Assembly (NCBI RefSeq): GCF_014652615.1
Contig: NZ_BMZD01000002.1
Location: forward strand, 434,001-498,000
Length of the DNA stretch: 64,000 nucleotides
Direction: 5' to 3'
Origin: Novosphingobium arvoryzae
GTDB lineage: Bacteria > Pseudomonadota > Alphaproteobacteria > Sphingomonadales > Sphingomonadaceae
Position numbers and translations under genes: made by a program. Positions 53,105 to 62,811 of the stretch are shown here, piece after piece; the stretch's first letter is position 1, and each line of letters starts with the position of its first letter. Below the pieces are notes generated by a model. That model was not told the DNA's origin. It ran no database searches and worked only from the letters and a program-made list of their open reading frames with translations.

Positions 53105-54619
53105 ATGAACGACATGACCACGATCGATCGCACCCAGCGCGCCTATTCGGCCGCCGCGCAGGCGTTCCTGGCGCGCAAGCCGGCGCTGTTCATCAACAAC
53201 GAATGGGTATCCTCCAGCCACGACAAGACCATTCCGGTCGAAGACCCCTCCTCGGGCAAGATCGTCGGCCATGTGGTCGATGCCTCTGACAAGGACGTGG
53301 ACCGCGCCGTGGCCGCCGCGCGCGCCGCGTTCGACGATGGCCGCTGGTCGAACCTGCCGCCGATGGTGCGCGAACGCACGATGATCCGGCTGGCCGACCT
53401 GATCGAGGCCAACGCCGACGAGCTGGCCGAGCTGGAAGCCATCGACAACGGCAAGCCCAAGACCATGGCCGGCGCGGTTGACGTGCCGGGCGCCGCCGCG
53501 CACATCCGCTTCATGGCCGGCTGGGCCAGCAAGGTCAGCGGCGAAGTGACCACGCCCTACACCATGCCCGGCGGCACGGTGTTCGGATATACCACTAAGG
53601 AGCCGGTCGGCGTTTGCGCGCAGATCGTGCCGTGGAACTTCCCGCTGCTGATGGCCTGCCTGAAGATCGCCCCGGCACTAGCCGCAGGCTGCACCACCGT
53701 GCTGAAGCCGGCCGAACAGACCAGCCTGACCGCGCTGCGACTGGCCGACCTGATCGCCGAAGCGGGCTTCCCCGCGGGCGTCGTCAACATCATCACCGGC
53801 AACGGCCACACCGCCGGGGACCGCATGGTCAAGCACCCCGATGTCGACAAGGTGGCCTTCACCGGCTCGACCGAAATCGGCAAGCTGATCAACAAGAACG
53901 CCACCGACAGCCTGAAGCGCGTGACGCTGGAACTGGGCGGGAAATCGCCGGTGGTGATCATGCCCGACGTCGATGTTGCCACCGCCGCCCCCGGCGCGGC
54001 AGGGGCGATCTTCTTCAACTCCGGCCAGGTCTGCGTCGCCGGTTCGCGGCTCTATGCCCACCGCTCGATCTTCGACCAAGTGATCGAGGGCGTTGCCGCG
54101 ACCACCCCGTTCTGGGCTCCGCGCGCCAGCCTTGATCCCGAAGCGCACATGGGCCCGCTGGTGTCGAAGGAACAGTTCGACCGCGTGATGGGCTATATCG
54201 AGGCAGGCAAGCGCGACGGCGCCAGCGTGGCCGTGGGCGGCGATGCAGCTGCGGCCGACGGGGGCTATTACGTCAACCCGACCGTGCTGGTCGACGTGAA
54301 CCCGCAAATGAGCGTGGTGCGCGAGGAAATCTTCGGACCCGTCGTGGTCGCCCAGCGTTTTGACGATCTGGACGAAGTGGCCAAGTCCGCCAACGACACC
54401 TGCTTCGGCCTGGGCGCGGGCATCTGGACCAAGGACGTCGCGACAATGCACAAGCTGGCGTCCAAGATCAAATCCGGCACCGTGTGGGGCAACTGCCACG
54501 CCGTGATCGACACCGCGCTGCCGTTTGGCGGCTTCAAGGAATCTGGCCTCGGCCGCGAACAGGGCCGTCAGGGCATCGAAGCCTACATGGAAACCAAGAC
54601 GGTCATCATCCAGCTGTAA
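53105..54619 (+). CDS. NAD(P)-dependent aldehyde dehydrogenase
   Basis: The 504-residue enzyme has general base Glu276 in TLELGGKSP and the nucleophile Cys310 in NSGQVCVAGS, plus VPWNFPLLMA, KPAEQTSLTALRLA, GSTEIGK and EEIFGPVV. ATG 53105 has GAGAGAGGG before it. It oxidises an aldehyde to the acid; by context an aryl or aryl-acyl aldehyde (for example vanillin or vanilloyl acetaldehyde) is plausible but unproven. It heads a plus-strand run of six genes after a palindromic promoter, and a GC hairpin follows it. Confidence 0.9.
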   Translation: MNDMTTIDRTQRAYSAAAQAFLARKPALFINNEWVSSSHDKTIPVEDPSSGKIVGHVVDASDKDVDRAVAAARAAFDDGRWSNLPPMVRERTMIRLADLIEANADELAELEAIDNGKPKTMAGAVDVPGAAAHIRFMAGWASKVSGEVTTPYTMPGGTVFGYTTKEPVGVCAQIVPWNFPLLMACLKIAPALAAGCTTVLKPAEQTSLTALRLADLIAEAGFPAGVVNIITGNGHTAGDRMVKHPDVDKVAFTGSTEIGKLINKNATDSLKRVTLELGGKSPVVIMPDVDVATAAPGAAGAIFFNSGQVCVAGSRLYAHRSIFDQVIEGVAATTPFWAPRASLDPEAHMGPLVSKEQFDRVMGYIEAGKRDGASVAVGGDAAAADGGYYVNPTVLVDVNPQMSVVREEIFGPVVVAQRFDDLDEVAKSANDTCFGLGAGIWTKDVATMHKLASKIKSGTVWGNCHAVIDTALPFGGFKESGLGREQGRQGIEAYMETKTVIIQL

Positions 54620-54624
54620 TCCGG

Positions 54625-54656
54625 CGCGCGGGGCGGCGCTAACGCTGCCCCGCGCG
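54625..54656 (+). other. 14-bp hairpin between aldehyde dehydrogenase and amidohydrolase genes
   Basis: CGCGCGGGGCGGCG (54625-54638) pairs with CGCTGCCCCGCGCG (54643-54656) around CTAA, with one G-U pair. It starts 6 nt past the stop. Without a T-run it may be a processing or stability element that lets the first gene be made in excess, or a partial terminator. Confidence 0.6.
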
Positions 54657-54687
54657 GTTCGGCCCGCCATTTTCAAGGAGCACACCC

Positions 54688-55560
54688 GTGGCAATCGACC
54701 TGTCCAAGATCAAAGCCATCGACGTTCACGTCCATGCGGAAGTCAGCTGCCACGATCCCGAAGACCCGGTAATGGGCCAGTTCTTCGATGCCGCCAGCGC
54801 CTATTTCAAGGCGCCGCGCGAACGGCCCAAGATGCCGGAAATCGCGGAAATCTATCGCGAACAGCAGATCGCGTTCTGCATGTTCACGGTCGACTGCGAA
54901 AGCGGGATCGGGGCCAAGCGGGTATCGAACTACGAAGTGGCCGAATTCGCCGCGAAGAACGACGATATCTGCATCCCCTTCGCCTCGATCGACCCTCACA
55001 AGGGCAAGCTGGGCGCGCGCGAGGCCCGCGATCTGGTCGAAAACTGCGGCGTGAAGGGCTTCAAGTTCCACCACATCATGCAGAACATCGAACCCGCCGC
55101 GCAGGTCGGGTACGCGATTTACGAGGTGATCAACGAGTACAAGCTGCCCGCGATCTTCCACACCGGCCATTCCGGCATGGGCACGGGGATGCGCGGCGGC
55201 GGCGGGGTGCGACTGAAGTATGGCCAGCCGATGCTGGTGGACGACGTCGCGGTCGATTTCCCCGACATGAAGGTGATCCTCGCCCATCCCAGCTGGCCGT
55301 GGGTCGATGAAAGCCTGTCGATGGCGCTGCACAAGGACAACGTGTTCATCGACCTGTCGGGCTGGTCGCCGAAGTATTTCCAGCCGCAGATCATCCAGTA
55401 CGCCAACACCCAGCTGCGCAAAAAGATGCTGTTCGGCAGCGATTTCCCGCTGATCCACCCGCAAAAGTGGCTCGATGCGGCGCGGCAGGTGGGCTTCAAG
55501 GAAGAAGTCCTGCCCGGCATCATGAAGGACAACGCCGCGCGCCTGCTGGGTCTGGCCTGA
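54688..55560 (+). CDS. Amidohydrolase-2 family protein, possible aryl beta-ketoacyl-CoA hydrolase
   Basis: The 290-residue metal-dependent TIM-barrel protein shows HVHAEVS (HxH) near 13, GVKGFKFHH near 122, IFHTGHSGMG near 153, VILAHPSWPW near 197 and LFGSDFPLIHP near 250, the metal and catalytic positions of the ACMSD/amidohydrolase-2 group. The overall sequence, notably DLSGWSPKYFQPQIIQYAN, recalls proteins annotated as 4-hydroxyphenyl-beta-ketoacyl-CoA hydrolases, which cleave aryl beta-ketoacyl-CoA to aryl acid. The closely spaced genes and the CoA ligase fit that, but decarboxylation is an alternative. Confidence 0.75.
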   Translation: MAIDLSKIKAIDVHVHAEVSCHDPEDPVMGQFFDAASAYFKAPRERPKMPEIAEIYREQQIAFCMFTVDCESGIGAKRVSNYEVAEFAAKNDDICIPFASIDPHKGKLGAREARDLVENCGVKGFKFHHIMQNIEPAAQVGYAIYEVINEYKLPAIFHTGHSGMGTGMRGGGGVRLKYGQPMLVDDVAVDFPDMKVILAHPSWPWVDESLSMALHKDNVFIDLSGWSPKYFQPQIIQYANTQLRKKMLFGSDFPLIHPQKWLDAARQVGFKEEVLPGIMKDNAARLLGLA

Positions 55561-55570
55561 GGCCAGCAGC

Positions 55571-56317
55571 ATGGACTTCACCGGCCGCCATGTCGTCATT
55601 ACCGGCGCGTCCACCGGGATCGGGCGGGCAACGGCGGACCGGATCGCCGCGCTGGGCGGACGGGTCACGCTGATCGCCCGGCGGGCGGCGCTGCTGGAGG
55701 ACGCCTGCGCGCAGCTGGGCGCGTCTGCGCAATGGGCTGCCGCCGACGTGGGCGACAAGGCCCAACTGCTGGCCGCGCTGGACAGCGCCGCCGCGCAGAA
55801 CGGACCGATCGACGCGCTGTTCCTCAACGCGGGCACCGGCGGGGCCTTCGCGCCGGTGCAGGATTATGCCGACGCCGTGTTCGATGCCGTGCTGGCAGTG
55901 AACCTGAAATCGCCGTTCTGGGCCATCGCCCATGTCCTGCCCGGCATGGTGGAACGCGGGCGCGGCAGCATCCTCGTCACCGGCAGTCTGGCCTCTGAAC
56001 GCGGGATGGCGGGCAATGTCGGCTATGTCGCGTCGAAGCACGCGGTGCTGGGCCTGGCCCGCGCGGTCGCGCTGGAGGCGGCGCCGCATGGGGTGCGCTG
56101 CAATTGCATTGTCCCCGGCTTTATCGAGACGCCGATGCTGGACGCGCTGCCGCCCGATGCGCTGGCGACGATGGCCGCCGCCACGCCGCAGGGCCGCACC
56201 GGCAAGGCCGGGGAACTGGCTGACGTCGCGGCGTTCCTGCTTTCCGACGCGGCCAGCCATGTGACCGGGCAATCGCTCGCGGTCGATGGCGGAGTGCTGG
56301 GCACCTTGAGAATTTGA
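55571..56317 (+). CDS. Short-chain dehydrogenase/reductase
   Basis: The 248-residue SDR has the cofactor loop TGASTGIGRA near 11, the NAG motif FLNAGTGG near 87, the catalytic Ser in VTGSLAS and YxxxK in GYVASKH near 153, and PGFIETPM. It oxidises or reduces an alcohol/ketone with NAD(P). It starts 10 nt after the amidohydrolase. A role on the benzylic or side-chain alcohol of a lignin-derived compound is inferred from context. It is shorter than the LigD-type C-alpha dehydrogenases, so it is not an obvious LigD orthologue. Confidence 0.82.
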   Translation: MDFTGRHVVITGASTGIGRATADRIAALGGRVTLIARRAALLEDACAQLGASAQWAAADVGDKAQLLAALDSAAAQNGPIDALFLNAGTGGAFAPVQDYADAVFDAVLAVNLKSPFWAIAHVLPGMVERGRGSILVTGSLASERGMAGNVGYVASKHAVLGLARAVALEAAPHGVRCNCIVPGFIETPMLDALPPDALATMAAATPQGRTGKAGELADVAAFLLSDAASHVTGQSLAVDGGVLGTLRI

Positions 56318-56339
56318 ACCGATAAAAAGGGAAACCGGG

Positions 56340-57116
56340 ATGGGCCTGAAATACTACCACGCCGAGCCGCTGGCGAATTCGCTGAAATCGATGGTCCCGC
56401 TCAAGGAAAAGGGGCTGGCCTATGAATCGGTCTATGTCGACCTGCACAAGTTCGAGCAGCATTCCGCGTGGTTCACCGCGATCAATCCCGAAGGCCAGGT
56501 GCCGGTGCTGGACCATGACGGCACGATCATCACCCATACCACGGTGATCAACGAATACCTGGAAGACGCCTTCCCCGATGCCCAGCCCGCCGATGGCCCG
56601 CTGCGCCCGCGTGATCCTGTTGGCGCGGCGCGGATGCGGTACTGGAACAAGTTCGTTGACGAACACGTGATGAACTATGTCTCGATGCACGGCTGGCACC
56701 GCATGGTCGGCGTGATCGCGCGCAGCATCGACAGCGGCGAGTTCGAAAAGCTGCTGGAGAACATCCCCCTGCCCGACCAGCGCAAGAAGTGGGCAACCGC
56801 GCGCTCCGGCTTTTCGGATGCGGACCTGGCGAACGCGACCGCCAAGATCGAATATGCGTTGGGCAAGGTCGAGGCGCAGCTGGGCCAGACCCGGTGGCTG
56901 GCGGGCGATGCCTATACCCTCGCCGACATCAACTTTTACTCGCACTGCGGCATGATGGTGGAGCGGATGTTCCCCGAACTGGAGGTGGCCAAGCGCTGCC
57001 CGCGCCTGATCGACTGGCGGGATCGCGTCACCGCCCGCCCCGCCGTGGCCGAAGCGCTGAAAAGCGAAGACCGCACCGCGCCGGGCCTGCGGACCTGGTC
57101 GGGCGAGGTGCGCTGA
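56340..57116 (+). CDS. Glutathione S-transferase, LigF-like (beta-etherase group)
   Basis: The 258-residue GST begins MGLKYYHAEPLANSLK, with Asn13-Ser14 where LigF of Sphingobium SYK-6 has its ANS. The stretch KFEQHSAWFTAINPEGQ and the HDGTIITHTTVINEYLED region follow LigF closely as I recall it. LigF cleaves the beta-aryl ether of lignin dimer ketones with glutathione, giving a glutathionyl-phenylpropanone. The C-terminal domain is all-helical with LADINFYSHC near 200. It stands in an aromatic operon, so beta-ether cleavage or glutathione removal is the best guess; fumarylacetoacetate-type GST roles remain possible. Confidence 0.72.
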   Translation: MGLKYYHAEPLANSLKSMVPLKEKGLAYESVYVDLHKFEQHSAWFTAINPEGQVPVLDHDGTIITHTTVINEYLEDAFPDAQPADGPLRPRDPVGAARMRYWNKFVDEHVMNYVSMHGWHRMVGVIARSIDSGEFEKLLENIPLPDQRKKWATARSGFSDADLANATAKIEYALGKVEAQLGQTRWLAGDAYTLADINFYSHCGMMVERMFPELEVAKRCPRLIDWRDRVTARPAVAEALKSEDRTAPGLRTWSGEVR

Positions 57117-57123
57117 GGCGATC

Positions 57124-57864
57124 ATGGCTGGATTTGTCCTGATCCACGGCAGCTGGCACGGTGGGTGGTGCTTTGACGAAGTTGCCGCACGCTTGCGCGC
57201 CGCCGGTCACACCGTGGTTGCCCCGACCCTGCCCGGCATGGGCGGCAACGAGGCGCAGCTGCGCGCCGTCACCCTGCAAGGGTGGGGCGATTTCGCCGCC
57301 GCCCAGTGCCGCGAACTGAAGGCGCAGCTGGGCGGCGCGCCGGTCGTGCTGGGCGGCCATTCGCGCGGCGGGATCGTGGTCAGCACCGCCGCCGAGGCCG
57401 ATCCCGCGGCGATGGACGCGCTGGTCTATATCTGCGCAATGATGCTGCCCGATGGCATGAGCCGCGCCGAATTCAAGGCGCTGGAAGAACCCACCCCCGC
57501 ATTCGACGCGCTGATTTCCAAGGTCCATGACGGGGCCGGGACCGTGGTCGACCCCGCGCTGGCCGGGCCGGTCTTTGCCCAGCTCTCTCCGCCCGAACTG
57601 GTCGCCGCCGCACTGCCGCGCCTGCTGGCCGAGCCGCACGGCCCGCGCAGCGAGCCCTTGCGGCTGACGGCGGAACGTTGGGGCAGCCTGCCCCGCACTT
57701 ATGTCGAATGCACGCAGGACCGGACGATTCCTATCGCGAGCCAGCGGCTGATGCAGCAGATGTCCCCCGGCGCGCGCGTGGTCACGCTGGAGAGCGATCA
57801 TTCCCCCTACCTGTGCTGCCCACGGGCCTTGGCGGATGCGCTGATCGCTGCGATACCCGTCTGA
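57124..57864 (+). CDS. Alpha/beta hydrolase
   Basis: The 246-residue protein has FVLIHGSWHGGWCF for the oxyanion region near 4, the nucleophile elbow GGHSRGG near 78 and the final His in ESDHSPYL near 222. The oxyanion region resembles the hydroxynitrile lyase / salicylate esterase group. It probably hydrolyses an ester or thioester in the cytoplasm. It follows the GST gene by 7 nt. A second hydrolase of similar build begins at the right edge of the window. Confidence 0.82.
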   Translation: MAGFVLIHGSWHGGWCFDEVAARLRAAGHTVVAPTLPGMGGNEAQLRAVTLQGWGDFAAAQCRELKAQLGGAPVVLGGHSRGGIVVSTAAEADPAAMDALVYICAMMLPDGMSRAEFKALEEPTPAFDALISKVHDGAGTVVDPALAGPVFAQLSPPELVAAALPRLLAEPHGPRSEPLRLTAERWGSLPRTYVECTQDRTIPIASQRLMQQMSPGARVVTLESDHSPYLCCPRALADALIAAIPV

Positions 57865-57893
57865 AAGGGCCCGTCTTAAAGGGAGAGCCAGCC

Positions 57894-58793
57894 ATGCGTG
57901 AAGTCCGTCTCAGCCCGTCTGGCGGCTTTGACAATGCGGCGCGCGATTACCGCCACATCACGGTCCAGCCAATTGCCGCCGCGATGGGCGCGGAGGTTGT
58001 CGGGGTGGCCCTGCGGGACTTGCCCGATGCCGGGCTGGCCGAATTGCAGGACGCGCTGTGGCGGCACAAGATGGTGTTCCTGCGCCACCAGCACCTGACC
58101 CATGCCGAGCATGAGGCCTTTGCCGCCCGCTGGGGAGCATTCGCGCCCGATGCCTATACCCACGGCGTTCCCGGCCATCCCCATGTCCAGCCGGTGATCA
58201 AGGAAGCCGATCATCGCAGCAAGGGCCTGTTCGGCAGCGGCTGGCACACGGATTCGCCGTTCCTGCCGGAACCGCCGGGCGTCACCATCCTGCGCTCGGT
58301 CCAGATCCCGCCCTATGGCGGCGATACCGTGTGGGCCAATTGCGCGCTGGCCTGGCGCATGCTCAGCCCGACGATGCAGACCATGCTCGCCCCGCTGAAA
58401 GTTCGGATGAGCGCGCGCAACAACGCCTTCACGCAGAAACTGGCCGACGGCAAGGAACTGTCCTTCGCCAGCGACGAAGCCCGCGAAGCCGCGTTCACGG
58501 GCACCGGGCATCCGCTGGTCCGCACCCATCCGGTCACCGGCGAACAGGCGCTGTTCGTGGACGAGGTCTATGCCGTGGGCATCGACGGGCTGACCAGCGC
58601 CGAGGCGCGCCCGCTGCTGGAATTCCTGATCCAGCACATCACCCAGCACCACTTCACCTGCCGCCTGCGCTGGGACGAAGGCATGGTGGCGATGTGGGAC
58701 AACCGCACCGCCCTGCACCTCGCCGCTAACGATTACGACGGCTATCGGCGCGAGATGTATCGCACCACACTGGCGGGGGAACGGCCGTCGTAA
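57894..58793 (+). CDS. TauD/TfdA-family 2-oxoglutarate dioxygenase
   Basis: The 299-residue Fe(II) enzyme starts at ATG 57894 behind GGGAGA. The facial triad is visible: His118-x-Asp120 in GWHTDSP and the distal His near 275 in TALHLAAND, with the 2-oxoglutarate Arg region RREMYRTTL after it. Members hydroxylate sulfonates, aryloxy acids and others, and some cleave aryl ethers (TfdA). In this neighbourhood an aromatic ether or side-chain substrate is conceivable, but nothing fixes it. It is the last gene of the run. Confidence 0.87.
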   Translation: MREVRLSPSGGFDNAARDYRHITVQPIAAAMGAEVVGVALRDLPDAGLAELQDALWRHKMVFLRHQHLTHAEHEAFAARWGAFAPDAYTHGVPGHPHVQPVIKEADHRSKGLFGSGWHTDSPFLPEPPGVTILRSVQIPPYGGDTVWANCALAWRMLSPTMQTMLAPLKVRMSARNNAFTQKLADGKELSFASDEAREAAFTGTGHPLVRTHPVTGEQALFVDEVYAVGIDGLTSAEARPLLEFLIQHITQHHFTCRLRWDEGMVAMWDNRTALHLAANDYDGYRREMYRTTLAGERPS

Positions 58794-58826
58794 AGCCGCC
58801 AGCCGTTCCTGCCAGCCGGAGGTGAC

Positions 58827-59681
58827 TTAAAGTCCGTCCAGGCCCTTGCTGACCAGGATATTGACCGAAACCCGGCGGTTCTGCGCCCGGCCTTCGGGCG
58901 TTTCGTTATCGGCCAGCGGATCGGATTCCGCCATGCCGGTGGGGGTCAGCATGCGATAGGGTTTCCAGCGGCAGGCCTGTTGCAGGTAATTGATCACCGC
59001 CGCGGCGCGCCGCTCGCTCAGCATCTGGTTGTATTCCTCGCTGCCGACCGAATCGGTGTAGCCCACGACCAGCATCAGCGCGTTGTTGATCCCGTCGGCC
59101 TGCGTGGCCGTGGCGCACAGATCAGCCTTCGCGCCCGGTGAGAGGACCGCCTTGCCGGTGTCGAAGTAGACGTTGGTCGTGCCCTTGACGTTGTACTTGT
59201 CAATATCGCCCATCCGCCCGCGCAGCGCCTCGGTCGCGGCGGTCTGCTCGGCAAAGCCCTGCGCGGTGCCGTTGCGGATCATGGTCGCGGTCTTGAAGTC
59301 GTTCTTGCGGAACGTCACCTGGCTGGCGATCAGGCCCGTGTCCGATTGCAGGGTCTTCACGGTCACCGGCAAGCCGTTGAGCAGCGCGTCCACGGTCAGC
59401 TTGCTGCCGCCGCCAAACAGCCCGCCGGCCGCCTTGACCTGGGTTGCTTCATTGAACGCGATGATCGTGCTGGTGCCGTCCTCGGCCGTGACCTGCATCC
59501 GGTCGCCGTTGCGCGCGGTGATGACGCCCTTCAGCACCGGCCCGGCCACCGGCACGGCCGCGTTGACGACGATGTTCGGATCGGACGGAGCCGCTTCCTG
59601 GGCGGAGACGCTGGCCGACACCGGCATGACGGCCATGGCGAGCAGAAACGGTGCGACCCGATTTTTCTGAATGACGCGCAT
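58827..59681 (-). CDS. OmpA-family protein
   Basis: The 284-residue exported protein has a signal peptide (SASVSAQ), then an N-terminal beta-rich domain with VLKGVITARNGDRMQVTAEDG repeats (in parts), and the OmpA peptidoglycan-binding domain at the C-terminus: NVYFDTGKAVLSPGAKADL, VVGYTDSVGSEEYNQMLSERRAAAVINYL (in parts) and the final NRRVSVNILV. It anchors the outer envelope to peptidoglycan. It is inside the catabolic region but not obviously part of it. The N-terminal half is unfamiliar. Confidence 0.85.
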   Translation of the reverse strand: MRVIQKNRVAPFLLAMAVMPVSASVSAQEAAPSDPNIVVNAAVPVAGPVLKGVITARNGDRMQVTAEDGTSTIIAFNEATQVKAAGGLFGGGSKLTVDALLNGLPVTVKTLQSDTGLIASQVTFRKNDFKTATMIRNGTAQGFAEQTAATEALRGRMGDIDKYNVKGTTNVYFDTGKAVLSPGAKADLCATATQADGINNALMLVVGYTDSVGSEEYNQMLSERRAAAVINYLQQACRWKPYRMLTPTGMAESDPLADNETPEGRAQNRRVSVNILVSKGLDGL

Positions 59682-59832
59682 TGTCTTGTTCCTTGGTTGT
59701 GCTGACGCGGGGATTGCCTGATCGGCGCAACCTTGCTGCCAGATGAACCCGCCCCGCCCGCATGGCGTTCACGCGGGCAGTGCGAGCCGGCCTTGCGGTG
59801 AAACGAGCTTGCCCGCCGCTTTGGCCGAAGCC

Positions 59833-60234
59833 TCAATCGCCGAAGAAGTTCAGCTCCAGCAGCACATTGTTCGGGTCGGCCGTGAAGATCTGGCGCAAGC
59901 CGATGGCTTCGACCAGGTTGACCTGATGATCCAGACCCATCCCGGCGATCCGGTCCATCACCGTGTCATAGCCAGAGCAGTTCAGCGCCACATGGTGCAC
60001 CGCGCCGGTCAGCGCGCCCGGTTCGACCGCGCGGTAATAGGCGCGGGGGCCGTCGGTGCTGTTGATGTGAATGATCGCCTTGCCGCCCGCGTCATACATC
60101 CACTGCGCGTTGGCGGGAGTCAGCGGCGGCGGCGCATCGCGGCGCTCCAGATCGAGCAGCGCGGCATAGAACCGCGCCGTCTCGTCCAGCCGGTCGGTGA
60201 TGATGTTGACGTGGTCGAGCGCGTTGACCTGCAT
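59833..60234 (-). CDS. VOC-family (glyoxalase/dioxygenase fold) protein
   Basis: The 133-residue protein has the paired beta-alpha-beta-beta-beta layout with likely metal ligands His in ALDHVNIITDR, His in VHHVALNCSG and Glu in NVLLELNFFGD. The family includes glyoxalases, extradiol dioxygenases and epimerases. This single-module size suggests a dimer. Substrate unknown; it lies 89 nt after purU on the same strand and may be cotranscribed. Confidence 0.75.
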   Translation of the reverse strand: MQVNALDHVNIITDRLDETARFYAALLDLERRDAPPPLTPANAQWMYDAGGKAIIHINSTDGPRAYYRAVEPGALTGAVHHVALNCSGYDTVMDRIAGMGLDHQVNLVEAIGLRQIFTADPNNVLLELNFFGD

Positions 60235-60323
60235 GTCCGCTTCCTTTTCTCCAGCCTGACGGCCGGGCGCGGGCTGGAGCCGCGTGAGGCCTGCGTGTAA
60301 CGCAGGCCGGACGCCGCATCAAA

Positions 60324-61178
60324 TCAGCTGCGGAACACCACCGTCTTGTCCTTGTTCAGCAGGACGCGGTCGTCGAGATGCAGGCGCACCGCTTCAGCCA
60401 GCACGCGGCGTTCGATGTCACGGCCCTTGCGGACAAGGTCGTCCGGACGGTCGGCGTGGCTGATCGCTTCGACGTCCTGGTGGATGATCGGCCCTTCATC
60501 GAGGTCTGCCGTCACATAGTGCGCCGTCGCGCCGATCATCTTCACCCCGCGCGCATGGGCCTGGTGATAGGGCTTCGCGCCCTTGAAGCCCGGCAGGAAG
60601 CTGTGGTGGATGTTGATGCAGCGGCCCGAGAGGAACGCGGCCAGATCGTCCGACAGGATCTGCATGTAGCGCGCCAGCACGACCAGTTCGGCCCCGGTGT
60701 CGGTGACCACCTGCTTGATCTGCGCTTCCTGCTGCGGCTTGGTGTCTTTGGTGATCGGGAAGTGATAATAGGGCACGTCCCCCAGCAGCGAGATCGACAG
60801 CGCTTCCTTGGGATGGTTGCCGATGATGGCGACCACGTCCATGTTCAGCTCACCGATGCGGTTGCGATAGAGCAGGTCGCCCAGGCAGTGGTCGAACTTG
60901 CTGACCATCAGCACCACCTTGCGCGGGGTATCCTTGCCCCGCAGGTTCCAGGTCATGCCGTATTCCGTGGCCAGCGGTTCGAACCCGGCGCGAATCGCGC
61001 CCATGTCCGCGCTGCCCGGATCGAACGCCACGCGCATGAAGAAGTGGCCGCTGTCCTGATCGTTGAACTGCTGCGCCTCCAGAATATTTCCTCCGTTTTC
61101 AAACAGATAACCGGTAACGCGCGCGGTGATCCCGGCACGGTCGCAGCAGGACAGGGTGAGGATCTGGACCTCGGCCAT
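60324..61178 (-). CDS. purU: Formyltetrahydrofolate deformylase
   Basis: The 284-residue enzyme splits 10-formyl-tetrahydrofolate to formate and tetrahydrofolate. An N-terminal ACT domain ([19 protein letters not shown]) is followed by the formyltransferase-like domain: [31 protein letters not shown] and [17 protein letters not shown] with the final Asp/His pair. ATG 61178 follows GGGAGA, better than the upstream ATG at 61193. It is divergent from ligM with a shared palindrome, so it probably restores free folate after O-demethylation. Confidence 0.94.
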   Translation of the reverse strand: MAEVQILTLSCCDRAGITARVTGYLFENGGNILEAQQFNDQDSGHFFMRVAFDPGSADMGAIRAGFEPLATEYGMTWNLRGKDTPRKVVLMVSKFDHCLGDLLYRNRIGELNMDVVAIIGNHPKEALSISLLGDVPYYHFPITKDTKPQQEAQIKQVVTDTGAELVVLARYMQILSDDLAAFLSGRCINIHHSFLPGFKGAKPYHQAHARGVKMIGATAHYVTADLDEGPIIHQDVEAISHADRPDDLVRKGRDIERRVLAEAVRLHLDDRVLLNKDKTVVFRS

Positions 61179-61227
61179 CAGCAAGTCTCCCATTGTGGCG
61201 CAGCGCCATAGCCGCTCCGCTTTTCGT

Positions 61228-61273
61228 TTGCACCGATAGCAAAATATAGTATGCAGTGCATACAAAATTGCAA
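61228..61273. promoter_or_regulatory. Divergent purU/ligM promoter with perfect palindrome
   Basis: GTATGCA-G-TGCATAC (61249-61263) is a perfect palindrome. For ligM, TTGCAC (61228-61233) and TATGCA (61250-61255) are 16 nt apart. For purU on the minus strand, TTGCAA (61268-61273) and TACTAT (61246-61251) are 16 nt apart. One bound repressor would cover both. AAAATTGCA also repeats at 61264 and 61279. Confidence 0.6.
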
Positions 61274-61329
61274 ACGGCAAAATTGCACACCGCAATGCGC
61301 CAACCGGATTTCAACTGGAGAGGGAGTAG

Positions 61330-62736
<1,407 letters not shown>

Positions 62737-62811
62737 GGCCAATCAGGCCGGGCAGCCCGCGGCGCCGCAATGGCGCGCGGGCTGCCGCTGGCTTTTCAAG
62801 AGGAAGCACTG

